64,000 nucleotides of DNA from an uncultured Collinsella sp. (lineage in GTDB: Bacteria; Actinomycetota; Coriobacteriia; Coriobacteriales; Coriobacteriaceae), in the NCBI GenBank assembly GCA_934668875.1, contig CAKUON010000001.1, forward strand, positions 242,369-306,368, read 5' to 3'. The translations under genes were made by a program, and so were the position numbers. Of the stretch, positions 1-7,910 are shown one piece after another. Below the pieces are notes generated by a model. The model saw only the letters and a program-made list of their open reading frames with translations. It ran no database searches and had not been told where the DNA came from. Each line of letters begins with the position of its first letter. The stretch's first letter is position 1.

Positions 1-997
1 GCTCAGGCAGGCTCGGGTGGTTCACCTTGGCGACATGGCTGTCACCAGCCAGGAACTCAACGACCTTCTTGGTGTTCTCGACATGACGGTCGACGCGCAG
101 CGACAGAGTCTCGGTGCCCTGGAGCAGGACCCAGGCGTTGAACGGGCTGATGCAGGCGCCCTCGTCGCGCAGCAAGATGGCGCGGACATAGGTCGCGAAG
201 GCAGCGGGACCGGCAGCCTCGGCAAACGAGACGCCATGGTAGGAGGGGTTGGGCTCGGCGATCTGCGCATACTTGCCGCTCGCCTTCCAGTCGAAGTTGC
301 CGCCATCGACAATCACGCCGCCCAGCGAAGTTCCGTGGCCGCCAATGAACTTAGTTGCGGAGTGAACGACGATGTTGGCGCCATGCTCCAGCGGACGGAA
401 CAGATACGGGGTGCCGAAGGTGTTGTCGACGACAACCGGCAGACCGTGCTTCTTGGCGATCTCGGAGATGGCGTCGATGTTGGGGATGTCAGAGTTGGGG
501 TTGCCGAGCGTCTCGAGATAGATGACTGTGGTGTTGTCCTTGATGGCACCCTCAACCTCTTCCAGGTTATGAGCATCGACAAACGTGGTCTCGACGCCAA
601 ACTGGGAGAGCGTATGCTCCAGCAGGTTGTAGGAGCCACCGTAGATGGTCTTCTGAGCCACCACGTGGTCACCAGCCTGGGCAAGAGCCTGCAGGGTATA
701 GGTGATGGCAGCGGCACCGGAGGCGACGGCAAGACCGGCCACGCCACCCTCGAGCGCGGCGATACGGTCCTCAAAGACGCCCTGGGTGGAGTTGGTCAGA
801 CGACCGTAGATGTTACCGGCGTCGGCAAGACCAAAGCGATCGGCGGCGTGCTGGGAGTTGCGGAACACATAGCTCGTGGTCTGGTAGATAGGCACGGCGC
901 GGGAGTCGGATGCAGGATCGGCGCTCTCCTGGCCAACGTGAAGCTGCAGGGTATCGAAACCAAAGGTGTGCTCGGGGTTGTTGATGAACTGGCTCAT
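1..997 (-). CDS. metY: O-acetylhomoserine sulfhydrylase (partial, C-terminus beyond window)
   Basis: PLP-dependent enzyme of the Cys/Met metabolism family that makes homocysteine from O-acetylhomoserine and sulfide, in the cytoplasm. The minus-strand reading frame is open from the ATG (complement of 995-997) to the window edge, about 332 codons. The start is preceded by AAGGAG. Visible family signatures are the N-terminal LQLHVGQ and PIYQTTSYVF blocks, the ALEGG segment, DNTFGTPYL, and the PLP lysine in HSATKFIGGHG. The long ETLGNPNSDIPNID block suits OAH sulfhydrylases better than cystathionine lyases, but the C-terminus is not visible, so substrate is inferred. A strong promoter and a leader peptide lie upstream, and a LysR gene is divergent. 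Confidence 0.9.
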   Translation of the reverse strand, partial: MSQFINNPEHTFGFDTLQLHVGQESADPASDSRAVPIYQTTSYVFRNSQHAADRFGLADAGNIYGRLTNSTQGVFEDRIAALEGGVAGLAVASGAAAITYTLQALAQAGDHVVAQKTIYGGSYNLLEHTLSQFGVETTFVDAHNLEEVEGAIKDNTTVIYLETLGNPNSDIPNIDAISEIAKKHGLPVVVDNTFGTPYLFRPLEHGANIVVHSATKFIGGHGTSLGGVIVDGGNFDWKASGKYAQIAEPNPSYHGVSFAEAAGPAAFATYVRAILLRDEGACISPFNAWVLLQGTETLSLRVDRHVENTKKVVEFLAGDSHVAKVNHPSLPE

Positions 998-1051
998 GAT
1001 GATCTCCTTGATCGAACAAAAGTAAATAAAAAGAGAGAAGTAAGTCGCTGT

Positions 1052-1083
1052 CTCCTGATCACGCCGACGGGCGCAAACAGGAG
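1052..1083 (-). promoter_or_regulatory. Nested hairpin overlapping leader ORF end (possible attenuator)
   Basis: On the minus-strand RNA CTCCTG pairs with CAGGAG and encloses a smaller GCGCC/GGCGT pairing. The hairpin covers the last codons and stop of the leader ORF and lies about 55 bases before the metY start. A T-rich stretch follows about 15 bases later. Pairing is seen; an attenuation role is inferred. Confidence 0.4.
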
Positions 1084-1112
1084 CCCGGCATTCGTCTTGG
1101 TAAGCAATTCAT
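1059..1112 (-). CDS. 17-residue leader peptide upstream of metY
   Basis: Short ORF inside the metY leader, reading MNCLPRRMPGSCLRPSA and then TGA. It has a near-perfect Shine-Dalgarno (AAAGGAGG) seven bases before the ATG, better than that of metY itself, and starts about 60 bases downstream of the predicted transcription start. Two of 17 codons are Cys and two are Met including the start, which fits a peptide that senses cysteine or methionine supply through ribosome stalling. Cys-containing attenuator leader peptides are known in other actinobacteria; this one matches no family that I recognise. A hairpin overlaps its 3' end. Translation is inferred from the ribosome-binding site only. Confidence 0.6.
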   Translation of the reverse strand: MNCLPRRMPGSCLRPSA

Positions 1113-1180
1113 ATGCGGGCCTCCTTTCGCATCCCGGTTCCATGGTTGGCTTAATTACCTACCGCCTTTGTGTGTTTTGA

Positions 1181-1209
1181 ATAGTACGAGCATTGTTTCG
1201 CTCGGTCAA
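1181..1209 (-). promoter_or_regulatory. Sigma-70-type promoter of metY
   Basis: Read on the minus strand, TTGACC (1204-1209), a 17-base spacer and TACTAT (1181-1186). This is one of the best consensus promoters in the window. It gives a leader of about 175 bases before metY, which holds the leader ORF and hairpin. Confidence 0.75.
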
Positions 1210-1244
1210 TCACTTAAAAGCGCTAACCTGTTATCGGTTTTTTA

Positions 1245-1254
1245 GATAGCTATC
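1245..1254. promoter_or_regulatory. Palindrome GATAGCTATC before the LysR gene
   Basis: Perfect 10-base palindrome 16 bases before the LysR start and about 35 bases upstream of the metY -35 box. The position fits a LysR-type operator acting on both divergent genes. Operator function is inferred. Confidence 0.35.
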
Positions 1255-1270
1255 GAAAGGACGGGCACCG

Positions 1271-2173
1271 ATGACCCTCCAGCAGCTTCGTTTTCTTATC
1301 GCCGTGGCAGAGTCCGGCTCAATCAACGCCGCAGCTCAGCGCCTCTATACCGCTCAGTCCAACATCTCAAACGCCGTCAAAAGCCTGGAACAGGAGCTCC
1401 ATCTGGAGATCTTTACGCGCTCCAGCCGCGGCGTCACGCTCACCAACGACGGCACCGAGCTTTTGGGCTATGCGCGTCAAGTCGTAGAGCAGGCCGACAT
1501 GCTCGAGGCACGCTACGAGGACGGTGGCACCCCGCAAGCCCGCCTCGCCATTTCCGCCCAGCACTACGCCTTTTCGGTCGAGGCCTTTGTCAACGTGGTC
1601 GAGCGCTGCCGCGACAGCAAGTTCGAGTTCATCATGCGCGAGACCACCACATCGCAGATCATCGATGACGTCCGTGCGTTTCGCAGCGATATCGGCATTC
1701 TGTATCTGGATGACTTTAACGCCCGCGTTCTGCAGAAGGCCTTCGCCGATACCCGCGCAAGCTTCCATCCCCTATTCGACGCGACGGTCCACGTCTTCGT
1801 TAGCGAGCGCCACCCGCTCGCACGCCGCCCTCAGCTGTCCCTTGCCGACCTCACGCCCTATACGCGCTACAGCTTTGAGCAGGGAACCTCAAACTCCTTC
1901 TATTACGCCGAGGAACCTTTTAGCTATATCCCTTGCGACCGCAACATACGAATCTCGGACCGCGGAACACTTACTAACTTACTTATCACGTCGAACGGTT
2001 ACACCCTGTCGACCGGTGTCCTCTCCAATGAAATGCAATGGGGCATGGCATCGATCCCGCTAGCAGACGCCCCAACGATGCACGTTGGCTACATCATGCA
2101 CGACGAGCGCAAGCCCTCTCCCCTCTTGCAGCAATACCTCGACGAGCTCAACCGCATCATCCATGCCAACTAA
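1271..2173 (+). CDS. LysR-family transcriptional regulator
   Basis: A 300-residue LysR-type regulator. The N-terminal winged HTH is clear (residues 1-60: LQQLRFLIAVAESGSINAAA, then SNAVKSLEQELHLEIFTRSSRGVTLT), followed by a two-lobed effector domain (about 90-295). Start ATG follows AAAGGACGGGCACCG. Length is normal for the family. It is transcribed divergently from metY, and LysR proteins often control the gene they face, so a role in sulfur amino acid control is plausible. CysB/MetR-type effector residues cannot be assigned by eye, so the effector is unknown. Confidence 0.88.
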   Translation: MTLQQLRFLIAVAESGSINAAAQRLYTAQSNISNAVKSLEQELHLEIFTRSSRGVTLTNDGTELLGYARQVVEQADMLEARYEDGGTPQARLAISAQHYAFSVEAFVNVVERCRDSKFEFIMRETTTSQIIDDVRAFRSDIGILYLDDFNARVLQKAFADTRASFHPLFDATVHVFVSERHPLARRPQLSLADLTPYTRYSFEQGTSNSFYYAEEPFSYIPCDRNIRISDRGTLTNLLITSNGYTLSTGVLSNEMQWGMASIPLADAPTMHVGYIMHDERKPSPLLQQYLDELNRIIHAN

Positions 2174-2272
2174 CAGTCGGAAGACGGGGTAGAAATCGTA
2201 GATTGCTAGCCCCCGACGGGCATGGCGCTACAATGGTCACTCACATGAAATGCACTCAACGAAAGGAAGCCC

Positions 2273-2758
2273 GTGAAGGTCATCATCTACACCGACGGCT
2301 CGGCCCGATCAAATCCGGGACGCGGCGGCTACGGCGCCGTGCTCAAATACACCAACCCCGCCGGCAAGACCTTCACCTCCGAGCTTTCGCGCGGCTACGC
2401 CAAGACCACCAACAACCGCATGGAACTCATGGCGGTCATCGTGGCGCTCGAGGCGCTCAACCGCCCTTGCGAGGTCGAAGTCCATTCCGATTCGCAGTAT
2501 GTCGTCAACGCCTTTAACAAGCACTGGATCGACGGCTGGAAAAAGCGCGGATGGAAAACCGCCAACAAGCAACCCGTCAAGAACCGCGACCTGTGGGAGC
2601 GCCTACTCACCGCCAAAAGCAAGCACAAGGTTGAGTTCATCTGGGTTAAGGGTCACGCCGGTCACGAGCTCAACGAGCGCTGTGATGAGCTCGCCACCAC
2701 GGCGGCCGACGGCAGCAACCTCGATATCGACACCGGCTTTAACGAGAGCGACCTGTAA
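2273..2758 (+). CDS. rnhA: Ribonuclease HI
   Basis: Degrades the RNA strand of RNA-DNA hybrids. The 161-residue protein is a single RNase H domain. The catalytic carboxylates can be placed: Asp8 (YTDGS), Glu51 (NNRMEL), Asp73 (HSDSQYV) and Asp138 (ERCDELA), with His128 in VKGHAGH. The basic handle segment [11 protein letters not shown] is present, as in the E. coli-type enzyme. The start is a GTG seven bases after GAAAGGAAG. The last 20 residues are acidic and not part of the usual fold. It is followed 73 bases later by an unrelated oxidoreductase. Confidence 0.95.
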   Translation: MKVIIYTDGSARSNPGRGGYGAVLKYTNPAGKTFTSELSRGYAKTTNNRMELMAVIVALEALNRPCEVEVHSDSQYVVNAFNKHWIDGWKKRGWKTANKQPVKNRDLWERLLTAKSKHKVEFIWVKGHAGHELNERCDELATTAADGSNLDIDTGFNESDL

Positions 2759-2831
2759 TAGCGTTTTCGCGCAGCTTTATATCCCCACGCGCTACACTCA
2801 TCCTGTAGACCAAACAACACAAGGGAGACGT

Positions 2832-3938
2832 ATGCTGCGCATCGCGACCATCGGTACATCCATGATCACCGACGACTTTATCCAAGTCGTCAACGCCAAC
2901 GACCAAGCCGCGTTTGTGGGCACGCTCTCGCGCGATGCCGAGCGCGGCGCCGCCTTTACCGCCGAACACGGCGGCGAGCGTAACTTCACCGCACTTGACG
3001 AGCTTGCGTCCGCCGACGACGTCGACGCCGTCTACATCGGCAGCCCCAATGCGCTTCACTACGAGCAGGCCCTTGTCTGCATCGCCGGTGGCAAGCACGT
3101 CATCGTCGAGAAGCCCTTCTGCGCCACCGAAGCGCAGGCGCTGGAAGTCTTCCGCGCTGCCGAGGCAGCAGGTGTCGTGGCCCTCGAGGCCATGCGTCCC
3201 CTCCACGACCCCGCCTTCCACGCCATCGAGGACGCCCTGGGCGAGATCGCCCCCATCCGCCGCGCCTCATTACGCTTTGGCAAATATTCCTCGCGCTACA
3301 ACGAGATTCTCGCGGGACGCGCCACCAATATCTTCGACTGCAATATGGCATCGGGTTCCCTCATGGACATTGGCGTCTACACCGTCGAGCCCATGGTCGA
3401 GATTTTCGGCATGCCCTCCGGCCTTACGAGCATGGCTACTCTGCTCGACCCCGCCACGCGACAGCTCACGCACGGCCCCATCGACGGCTGCGGTTCCATC
3501 CTCGCCAGCTACGGCGGTGGCCGTATCTCCGTCGAGCTCGCGCACTCCAAAATAACGAATGACCTGCTACCCTCGCAGATCGAAGGCGAGCGTGGCACTA
3601 TCCAGATCGACCATCTGTCCACGCCCCGCAATGTCCGCATCGACTATCGCGGCGATGTCGTACGCGGCTCGGCGACCGAGGCGCCGCGCGAACAGGGCGA
3701 CAACGGCCGCGTGCTCGACCTGCCCAAATCGAGCAACACTATGGAATACGAACTCACAGACTTTATCACCGCCATCGGCGGCATCGATAACGTTAAGGAA
3801 GAGATTTGGGAGACCCCGGCGGGACGCCACGAGCTTGGCCACTACCGCGATGTCACGCTCGTCTCGCTGCGCATCATGGATGCCGTGCGCCAGCAGGCCG
3901 GCATAACCTTCCCGGCCGACGCAGGCAAGCAGGCATAG
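2832..3938 (+). CDS. Gfo/Idh/MocA-family NAD(P)-dependent oxidoreductase
   Basis: A 368-residue dehydrogenase with a Rossmann domain (start MLRIATIGTSMITDDF), the family hallmark VIVEKPF near residue 95, and the C-terminal alpha/beta domain with GSLMDIGVYTVEPM. These enzymes oxidise or reduce sugars, inositols or related alcohols in the cytoplasm. The start ATG 2832 follows AAGGGAGACGT; the frame stays open further upstream but that part is non-coding in style and overlaps rnhA. Substrate cannot be told from sequence. The acylphosphatase gene begins two bases after its stop, so the two are probably co-transcribed. Confidence 0.85.
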   Translation: MLRIATIGTSMITDDFIQVVNANDQAAFVGTLSRDAERGAAFTAEHGGERNFTALDELASADDVDAVYIGSPNALHYEQALVCIAGGKHVIVEKPFCATEAQALEVFRAAEAAGVVALEAMRPLHDPAFHAIEDALGEIAPIRRASLRFGKYSSRYNEILAGRATNIFDCNMASGSLMDIGVYTVEPMVEIFGMPSGLTSMATLLDPATRQLTHGPIDGCGSILASYGGGRISVELAHSKITNDLLPSQIEGERGTIQIDHLSTPRNVRIDYRGDVVRGSATEAPREQGDNGRVLDLPKSSNTMEYELTDFITAIGGIDNVKEEIWETPAGRHELGHYRDVTLVSLRIMDAVRQQAGITFPADAGKQA

Positions 3939-3940
3939 CG

Positions 3941-4351
3941 ATGGGCCTCTTCGATACGTTCTTCTCCAGCGTCACCGGCGGCAGTCGAGAGCCTCAAAAA
4001 CCATCAAACGTCGAGCTCGAACTGCGCCGCAGGCTTACTGTGCTCGCAAGCGACGAGGCCACTCAAGACACTCCCCTGCGCTTTTTCCTGCGCTGGGCGG
4101 GGCAAGTCCAGGGCGTCGGTTTTCGCTTTACCAACACCAACCTCGCGCAGGCACGCGCACTCACCGGCTGGGTGCGTAACATGGAAGACGGTTCAGTCGA
4201 GATGGAGATACAGGGAGCTCCGGCAAACATCCTATCTCATCTCGAGGCGCTTCACGCCTCCTACGAGCGCATGGGAACGCGCTTTCGCCTCGTAGAAGCC
4301 CAGGCCCAAGCCCCACTTGCCAATGAAGACGGTTTCATTCCTCGTTATTAG
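3941..4351 (+). CDS. acyP: Acylphosphatase with N-terminal extension
   Basis: Hydrolyses acyl phosphates such as carbamoyl or 1,3-bisphosphoglyceroyl phosphate. The acylphosphatase domain occupies the last 90 or so of 136 residues. The phosphate-binding Arg is in GQVQGVGFRFTN and the catalytic Asn in GWVRNMEDGSVEMEIQG. The first 45 residues (MGLFDTFFSSVTGG onward) are an extension not found in the usual 90-residue enzyme, with no recognisable domain. It starts two bases after the stop of the oxidoreductase and shares its transcript. Confidence 0.88.
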   Translation: MGLFDTFFSSVTGGSREPQKPSNVELELRRRLTVLASDEATQDTPLRFFLRWAGQVQGVGFRFTNTNLAQARALTGWVRNMEDGSVEMEIQGAPANILSHLEALHASYERMGTRFRLVEAQAQAPLANEDGFIPRY

Positions 4352-4380
4352 TATTGTGTGCTAAATACGGTATCATTTAC

Positions 4381-4396
4381 CTACAACCGTTTGTAG
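4381..4396. promoter_or_regulatory. Inverted repeat before Fur-family gene (candidate autoregulatory operator)
   Basis: CTACAA-CCGT-TTGTAG, six-base perfect arms, 17 bases upstream of the start of the Fur-family gene and just downstream of a possible -10 (TATCAT, 4371-4376). Fur/PerR proteins bind such AT-rich dyads and usually repress themselves. It is not a textbook Per box. Confidence 0.45.
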
Positions 4397-4412
4397 AAAA
4401 GAGGCGAGGCGC

Positions 4413-4793
4413 ATGGCGGTGCAAAGAAGGAATACCAGGCAGCGAAAGCTGGTTCTTGACGCCGTGCGCCAAAGCTACAACCATCCCACCGCCGACGAAA
4501 TCTACAACGTCGTGCGCGCACAGGATGACAAAATCAGCCGCGGTACGGTCTACCGCAATCTCAATCTCTTGGCCGACGCCGGCGAGATCCTCTCCATCAA
4601 GACGCCGGGCGGCAGCCGCTTCGATCGCACGATCGAGCCGCATGCGCATATCATCTGCACCTCATGCAGCCGCGTCATCGACGTACCGCTCCCCTTCGAT
4701 GCCCAGCTCGACGCCAAGGCGTCCGAGCAAATCGGCTGGCACGTCACGTCGCACTACACCATCTTCGAGGGTCTCTGCCCCGACTGCCGGTAG
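4413..4793 (+). CDS. Fur-family regulator, PerR-like
   Basis: A 126-residue metal-dependent repressor. The DNA-binding winged helix spans residues 5-75 (HPTADEIYNVVRAQDDKISRGTVYRNLNLL), and the dimerisation domain follows (HAHIICTSCSRVIDVPLP). A structural zinc site is formed by CTSC and the C-terminal CPDC. The short length, RGTVYRNLNLL recognition helix and PHAHIICTSC block resemble peroxide sensors (PerR) more than iron Fur, but the assignment of sensing His/Asp residues is not certain. ATG lies after AGAGGCGAGGC. An inverted repeat right upstream suggests autoregulation. No peroxide defence gene is next to it. Confidence 0.85.
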   Translation: MAVQRRNTRQRKLVLDAVRQSYNHPTADEIYNVVRAQDDKISRGTVYRNLNLLADAGEILSIKTPGGSRFDRTIEPHAHIICTSCSRVIDVPLPFDAQLDAKASEQIGWHVTSHYTIFEGLCPDCR

Positions 4794-4808
4794 ATGTTTG
4801 GGACATGC

Positions 4809-5606
4809 CTACTCAGCAAGTAGACGACGCAGCTCCTCTTCGACCGTGCGCACGTAGCGGACACGGTCATTGACACCGCGCATGCTGGGATTGCAGCTCT
4901 CCATCAGATAGGGATGGCCCACCACGTTGAGCATGTCGCGATCGTTTTCGTTATCGCCAAACGCCATCATTTCGTTAGGTGAGATCCCCAGCGCACAACC
5001 ATAATCGGCAAGCGCGGACCCCTTGCCCGAATCAAAGCCGATAAAGTCGGTCCATTCGGTTCCCGACGTCATCACGTCAACACGGTCGCTAAAGAGGCGC
5101 TCGAAATACTCCAGGGCCGCCGGCTGATCCACCTCGGGCGTCTGGAAGGCAATCTTAATGACGTCCTCGTCGATGTCCTCGGGGCGGTCGACCACCGCCA
5201 CATCGCAGTGGACCTCATAGCGCAGGTGGTCAACAAACGCATCGTTGCCGCTCATGGTGTAGAGGTGTCCCTCACACGAAAGGGTCACGTCGGCATGGGG
5301 ATACGCAACCACGGCATTCGCGATATCCATAGCAAGGCTACGCTCCATGGAACGCTTGACAACGGCACGTCCCTCGCTCATCACCAGGGCTCCGTTTTCG
5401 CATACATAGGCGAGCTCATCGGCCACCGGGGCAAACAGATAGCGCAAACTCGCATATTGACGGCCGCTCGCCGGCATAAACACGATACCGTGACGATGCA
5501 GCTCATCGATGAGCTCAAAGGCCTCGGAACGCGGCTCGCGCTCCCCCGGATGCAGCAACGTGCCGTCCAAATCGCATGCAATCAGCTTGATTCCCTCAAG
5601 ACCCAT
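4809..5606 (-). CDS. HAD-superfamily (Cof-type) phosphatase
   Basis: A 265-residue phosphatase of the haloacid dehalogenase superfamily. Motif I is IACDLDGTLLHPG near the N-terminus (nucleophile Asp), motif II contains MPASGRQ, and motifs III/IV appear as KGSALADYGCALGI and FGDNENDRDML. The large cap between motifs II and III marks it as Cof/class IIB, a group that dephosphorylates sugar phosphates, FMN or PLP. The ATG at 5606 was chosen because GGGGGA precedes it; the frame stays open for 25 more codons upstream. It follows the UreE-like gene after 83 bases and converges on the Fur-family gene. Confidence 0.88.
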   Translation of the reverse strand: MGLEGIKLIACDLDGTLLHPGEREPRSEAFELIDELHRHGIVFMPASGRQYASLRYLFAPVADELAYVCENGALVMSEGRAVVKRSMERSLAMDIANAVVAYPHADVTLSCEGHLYTMSGNDAFVDHLRYEVHCDVAVVDRPEDIDEDVIKIAFQTPEVDQPAALEYFERLFSDRVDVMTSGTEWTDFIGFDSGKGSALADYGCALGISPNEMMAFGDNENDRDMLNVVGHPYLMESCNPSMRGVNDRVRYVRTVEEELRRLLAE

Positions 5607-5689
5607 ATGCTTCCCCCAAAGCCTCCTATCAACAGCAAGACGGACTTTGATTGGTCGCCCCTCAAAGCCCGTCTTACGCATACGCGCAC

Positions 5690-6268
5690 TTAGCCGCGCG
5701 TCTTTTTAACGATGGTAAAGTCGGGAGCCATGCTCACGACGACCTCCGCCGCACTCGACGCAAAGCGCCGGTCCGCATCGAGTTCACGGGTAACCACCGA
5801 GAGCCGAACACCCTCGACACCCCGAAGCATGCGGCCCAAAACAGGCTGCACCGGCGTATACATGCGCACGGTATGCTCGTCCGAGTCACCCCGGAAGAGC
5901 GGCGCATGCATGTTGCCGATCTCCCAACACGCATGCGCGAGTGCAATCGGATCCATGCGGTCGACTTCGACCAAATAAACCTCGGCGCTGCGCAGGCGCA
6001 CGACAACCGCCACGGACACCACGCCCGAACGGTCAATGGCGAGCACGTCGCCATCGGCAAGACGACCGCCGTCGGCAGTATCCAGCCGAACATCAATCGT
6101 GCGCCCCAGCTCCGTCACGCCCACAAACGCGCATACATCAGCCTGGTCCCAATCGAGCAGCAGCTCGTCAACTTCAAAGACACCGCCCAGCTCCCGGCGA
6201 AGCAGGAGTTCATAGGACGGATCGTTGAGATTTCCCAAGCATGTCGTCGAAACCAAGCGTTCAGGCAT
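5690..6268 (-). CDS. UreE-like putative metallochaperone
   Basis: A 192-residue protein. The N-terminal half resembles the UreE peptide-binding domain (GRTIDVRLDTADGGRLADGD, where UreE proteins have the L-dG dxL pattern). The C-terminal half carries the UreE signature block MDPIALAHACWEIGNMHAPLF, including the conserved GNxH histidine (His121), and VLGRMLRGVEGV, which matches the UreE helix. The histidine-rich tail and the second metal-binding histidines are absent. No urease subunit is in the window. It begins three bases after the SlyD-type gene stop, with a Shine-Dalgarno that overlaps it, so the two are translationally coupled. Metal handling is inferred by similarity. Confidence 0.6.
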   Translation of the reverse strand: MPERLVSTTCLGNLNDPSYELLLRRELGGVFEVDELLLDWDQADVCAFVGVTELGRTIDVRLDTADGGRLADGDVLAIDRSGVVSVAVVVRLRSAEVYLVEVDRMDPIALAHACWEIGNMHAPLFRGDSDEHTVRMYTPVQPVLGRMLRGVEGVRLSVVTRELDADRRFASSAAEVVVSMAPDFTIVKKTRG

Positions 6269-6271
6269 ACT

Positions 6272-6700
6272 CTAGCCCTCGACCTCGACGAGCTCGATAT
6301 CAAAGTTGAGGTCCTTGCCGGCCAACTCGTGGTTGGCGTCGAGCGTCACGGCCTCGGGCGTTACGTCGATGACCACGGCGGGGACGGGCATACCGCTCGG
6401 CGTGGACAGGAAAAGCTTCATGCCCTTCTCGATCTGCTCGATGTTGGGAACCTGTTCGGCCGAGAAGGTAATAACCATCTCGGGATTGTGCTCGCCGTAG
6501 GCATCGGCAGCAGGAATGTGCACGGTCTTCTTCTCGCCCACCTGCATGTCGACAACAGCGGCGTCGAAGCCCTTGATCATCTGGCCGGCGCCACAGGTGA
6601 ACTCCAGCGGCTCGCCGCGATCGTAGGAGCTATCGAACTGCGTGCCGTCGTCGAGCGTGCCACGATAATGGGTCTTGACCTTCTTGCCCTGGTTGGACAT
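6272..6700 (-). CDS. slyD: FKBP-type peptidyl-prolyl isomerase, SlyD-like
   Basis: A 142-residue SlyD-class isomerase and chaperone. FKBP part: KVKTHYRGTLDDGTQFDSSYDRGEPLEFTCGAGQMIKGFDAAVVDM. The inserted-in-flap chaperone domain follows (AYGEHNPEMVITFSAEQVPN to LDANHELAGKDLNFDIELVEVE). The long His/Cys-rich metal tail of E. coli SlyD is missing; the protein ends at VEVEG. ATG 6700 follows GGAGGTTTCC. SlyD proteins help nickel insertion into hydrogenases, and here the gene is coupled to a UreE-like gene, which suggests a shared metal or folding task. Confidence 0.9.
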   Translation of the reverse strand: MSNQGKKVKTHYRGTLDDGTQFDSSYDRGEPLEFTCGAGQMIKGFDAAVVDMQVGEKKTVHIPAADAYGEHNPEMVITFSAEQVPNIEQIEKGMKLFLSTPSGMPVPAVVIDVTPEAVTLDANHELAGKDLNFDIELVEVEG

Positions 6701-6821
6701 GGAAACCTCCGTATATAAGGGCGGCGCACAACGCAAGCCGCCGTGAACATATGGCGCTAACTATACCCTAGTCATACAATTCAAAGACAGTTTGCAAAGA
6801 AACGCTGCAACCGGAGGAACT

Positions 6822-7835
6822 ATGGCATATCCCGTATTTGACCTACACTGTGACACCGCCGACCGCATCGGCTGGGCCACGCTCGATCTCGACCTGCGCT
6901 TTACCGCCGGCACCGACGGTTATTTCCCCGGCGACGAAACGCATCCGCAAGATTTCGACCTCATCGAGGGCAACGCCTGCGCCATCTCGCTCGCAAAGAT
7001 CGGCAAAACTCCGTGGGCACAGTGCTTCGCCACGTTTGTCCCCGACGAGATTCCCACCGCCCACGCCGCGCGCTTCCAGGCGCAGATCATGGCGCATATG
7101 AGCGGCCAGGCAATGCTCAACCACGACCGCATGGTCAACGTGCGCAGCGCCGCAGACATTCGCCCCGCGCTCAAGGACGGCAAGGTCGCTTGCATCCACA
7201 CCATCGAAAACGCCACGTTCTTTGCCGAGGACCCCGCGCTGATCGAGGTACTCAAGAGCCTGGGCGTGCTCATGTCATCACTCAGCTGGAATGCGCAGGG
7301 GCCGCTCGCGAGCGGCCACGACACCCACGCCGGCCTCACCGCCGCCGGCATCGAGGCCCTTACGCAGATGGAGCACGCCGGCATGGTGCTCGACGTCTCC
7401 CACCTCAACGATGAGTGCTTTGACGAGGTTGTCGCCCACGCCACGCGCCCCTTCGTCGCCAGCCACTCCAACTCCCGCGCGGTTTGCGGCGTCAAGCGCA
7501 ACCTCACCGACGACCAGTTCCGCACCATTCGCGACATGGGCGGTATCGTCGGCCTCAACTACTGCAGCGAGTTCCTTTCCAACGACGCAACCGACGAGAC
7601 CGCCGCAGACGTCACCTTCGACCAGCTGGCGGCACATATCGAGCACTGGCTCGACCTGGGCGGCGAGGACGTCATCGCACTCGGTGGCGACTGGGACGGT
7701 GCCACGGTGCCCGCTTTCCTCTCCGATGCCAGCAAGATGCCCGAATTCCAGAACATGCTCTCCAAGCACTTTGGCAAGACCGTGATGCAAAAGCTCTGCA
7801 GCGATAATGCCCTTGCCTTCTTCGAGCGCTATTAA
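6822..7835 (+). CDS. Membrane dipeptidase-type metallopeptidase (M19)
   Basis: A 337-residue zinc dipeptidase of peptidase family M19 (renal dipeptidase fold). The metal-binding HxD is in FDLHCDTAD near residue 10; IHTIENATFF supplies the bridging Glu; LDVSHLND and ASHSNSRAVCG supply the two later His ligands; GGDWDG holds the next conserved Asp. There is no signal peptide, so it is likely cytoplasmic and cleaves imported dipeptides. ATG 6822 follows GGAGGAACT. A strong hairpin lies downstream before the next gene. Confidence 0.9.
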   Translation: MAYPVFDLHCDTADRIGWATLDLDLRFTAGTDGYFPGDETHPQDFDLIEGNACAISLAKIGKTPWAQCFATFVPDEIPTAHAARFQAQIMAHMSGQAMLNHDRMVNVRSAADIRPALKDGKVACIHTIENATFFAEDPALIEVLKSLGVLMSSLSWNAQGPLASGHDTHAGLTAAGIEALTQMEHAGMVLDVSHLNDECFDEVVAHATRPFVASHSNSRAVCGVKRNLTDDQFRTIRDMGGIVGLNYCSEFLSNDATDETAADVTFDQLAAHIEHWLDLGGEDVIALGGDWDGATVPAFLSDASKMPEFQNMLSKHFGKTVMQKLCSDNALAFFERY

Positions 7836-7850
7836 TTTCGCATCCCTTGA

Positions 7851-7888
7851 GCGGGTCGGCATGCCGAGCAATCGACATGCCGACCCGC
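7851..7888 (+). terminator. 13-bp perfect hairpin after the M19 peptidase gene
   Basis: GCGGGTCGGCATG (7851-7863) pairs with CATGCCGACCCGC (7876-7888) across a 12-base loop, 15 bases past the stop. No T-run follows, so it may be a partial terminator or a 3' stabiliser. Confidence 0.5.
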
Positions 7889-7910
7889 CCCCCAATCTGA
7901 AGGATAACTT

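Noticed and set aside
998..1180. SAM riboswitch or T-box in the metY leader
   Set aside because: No conserved kink-turn or T-box sequence could be found; the leader is better explained by a short ORF and hairpin.
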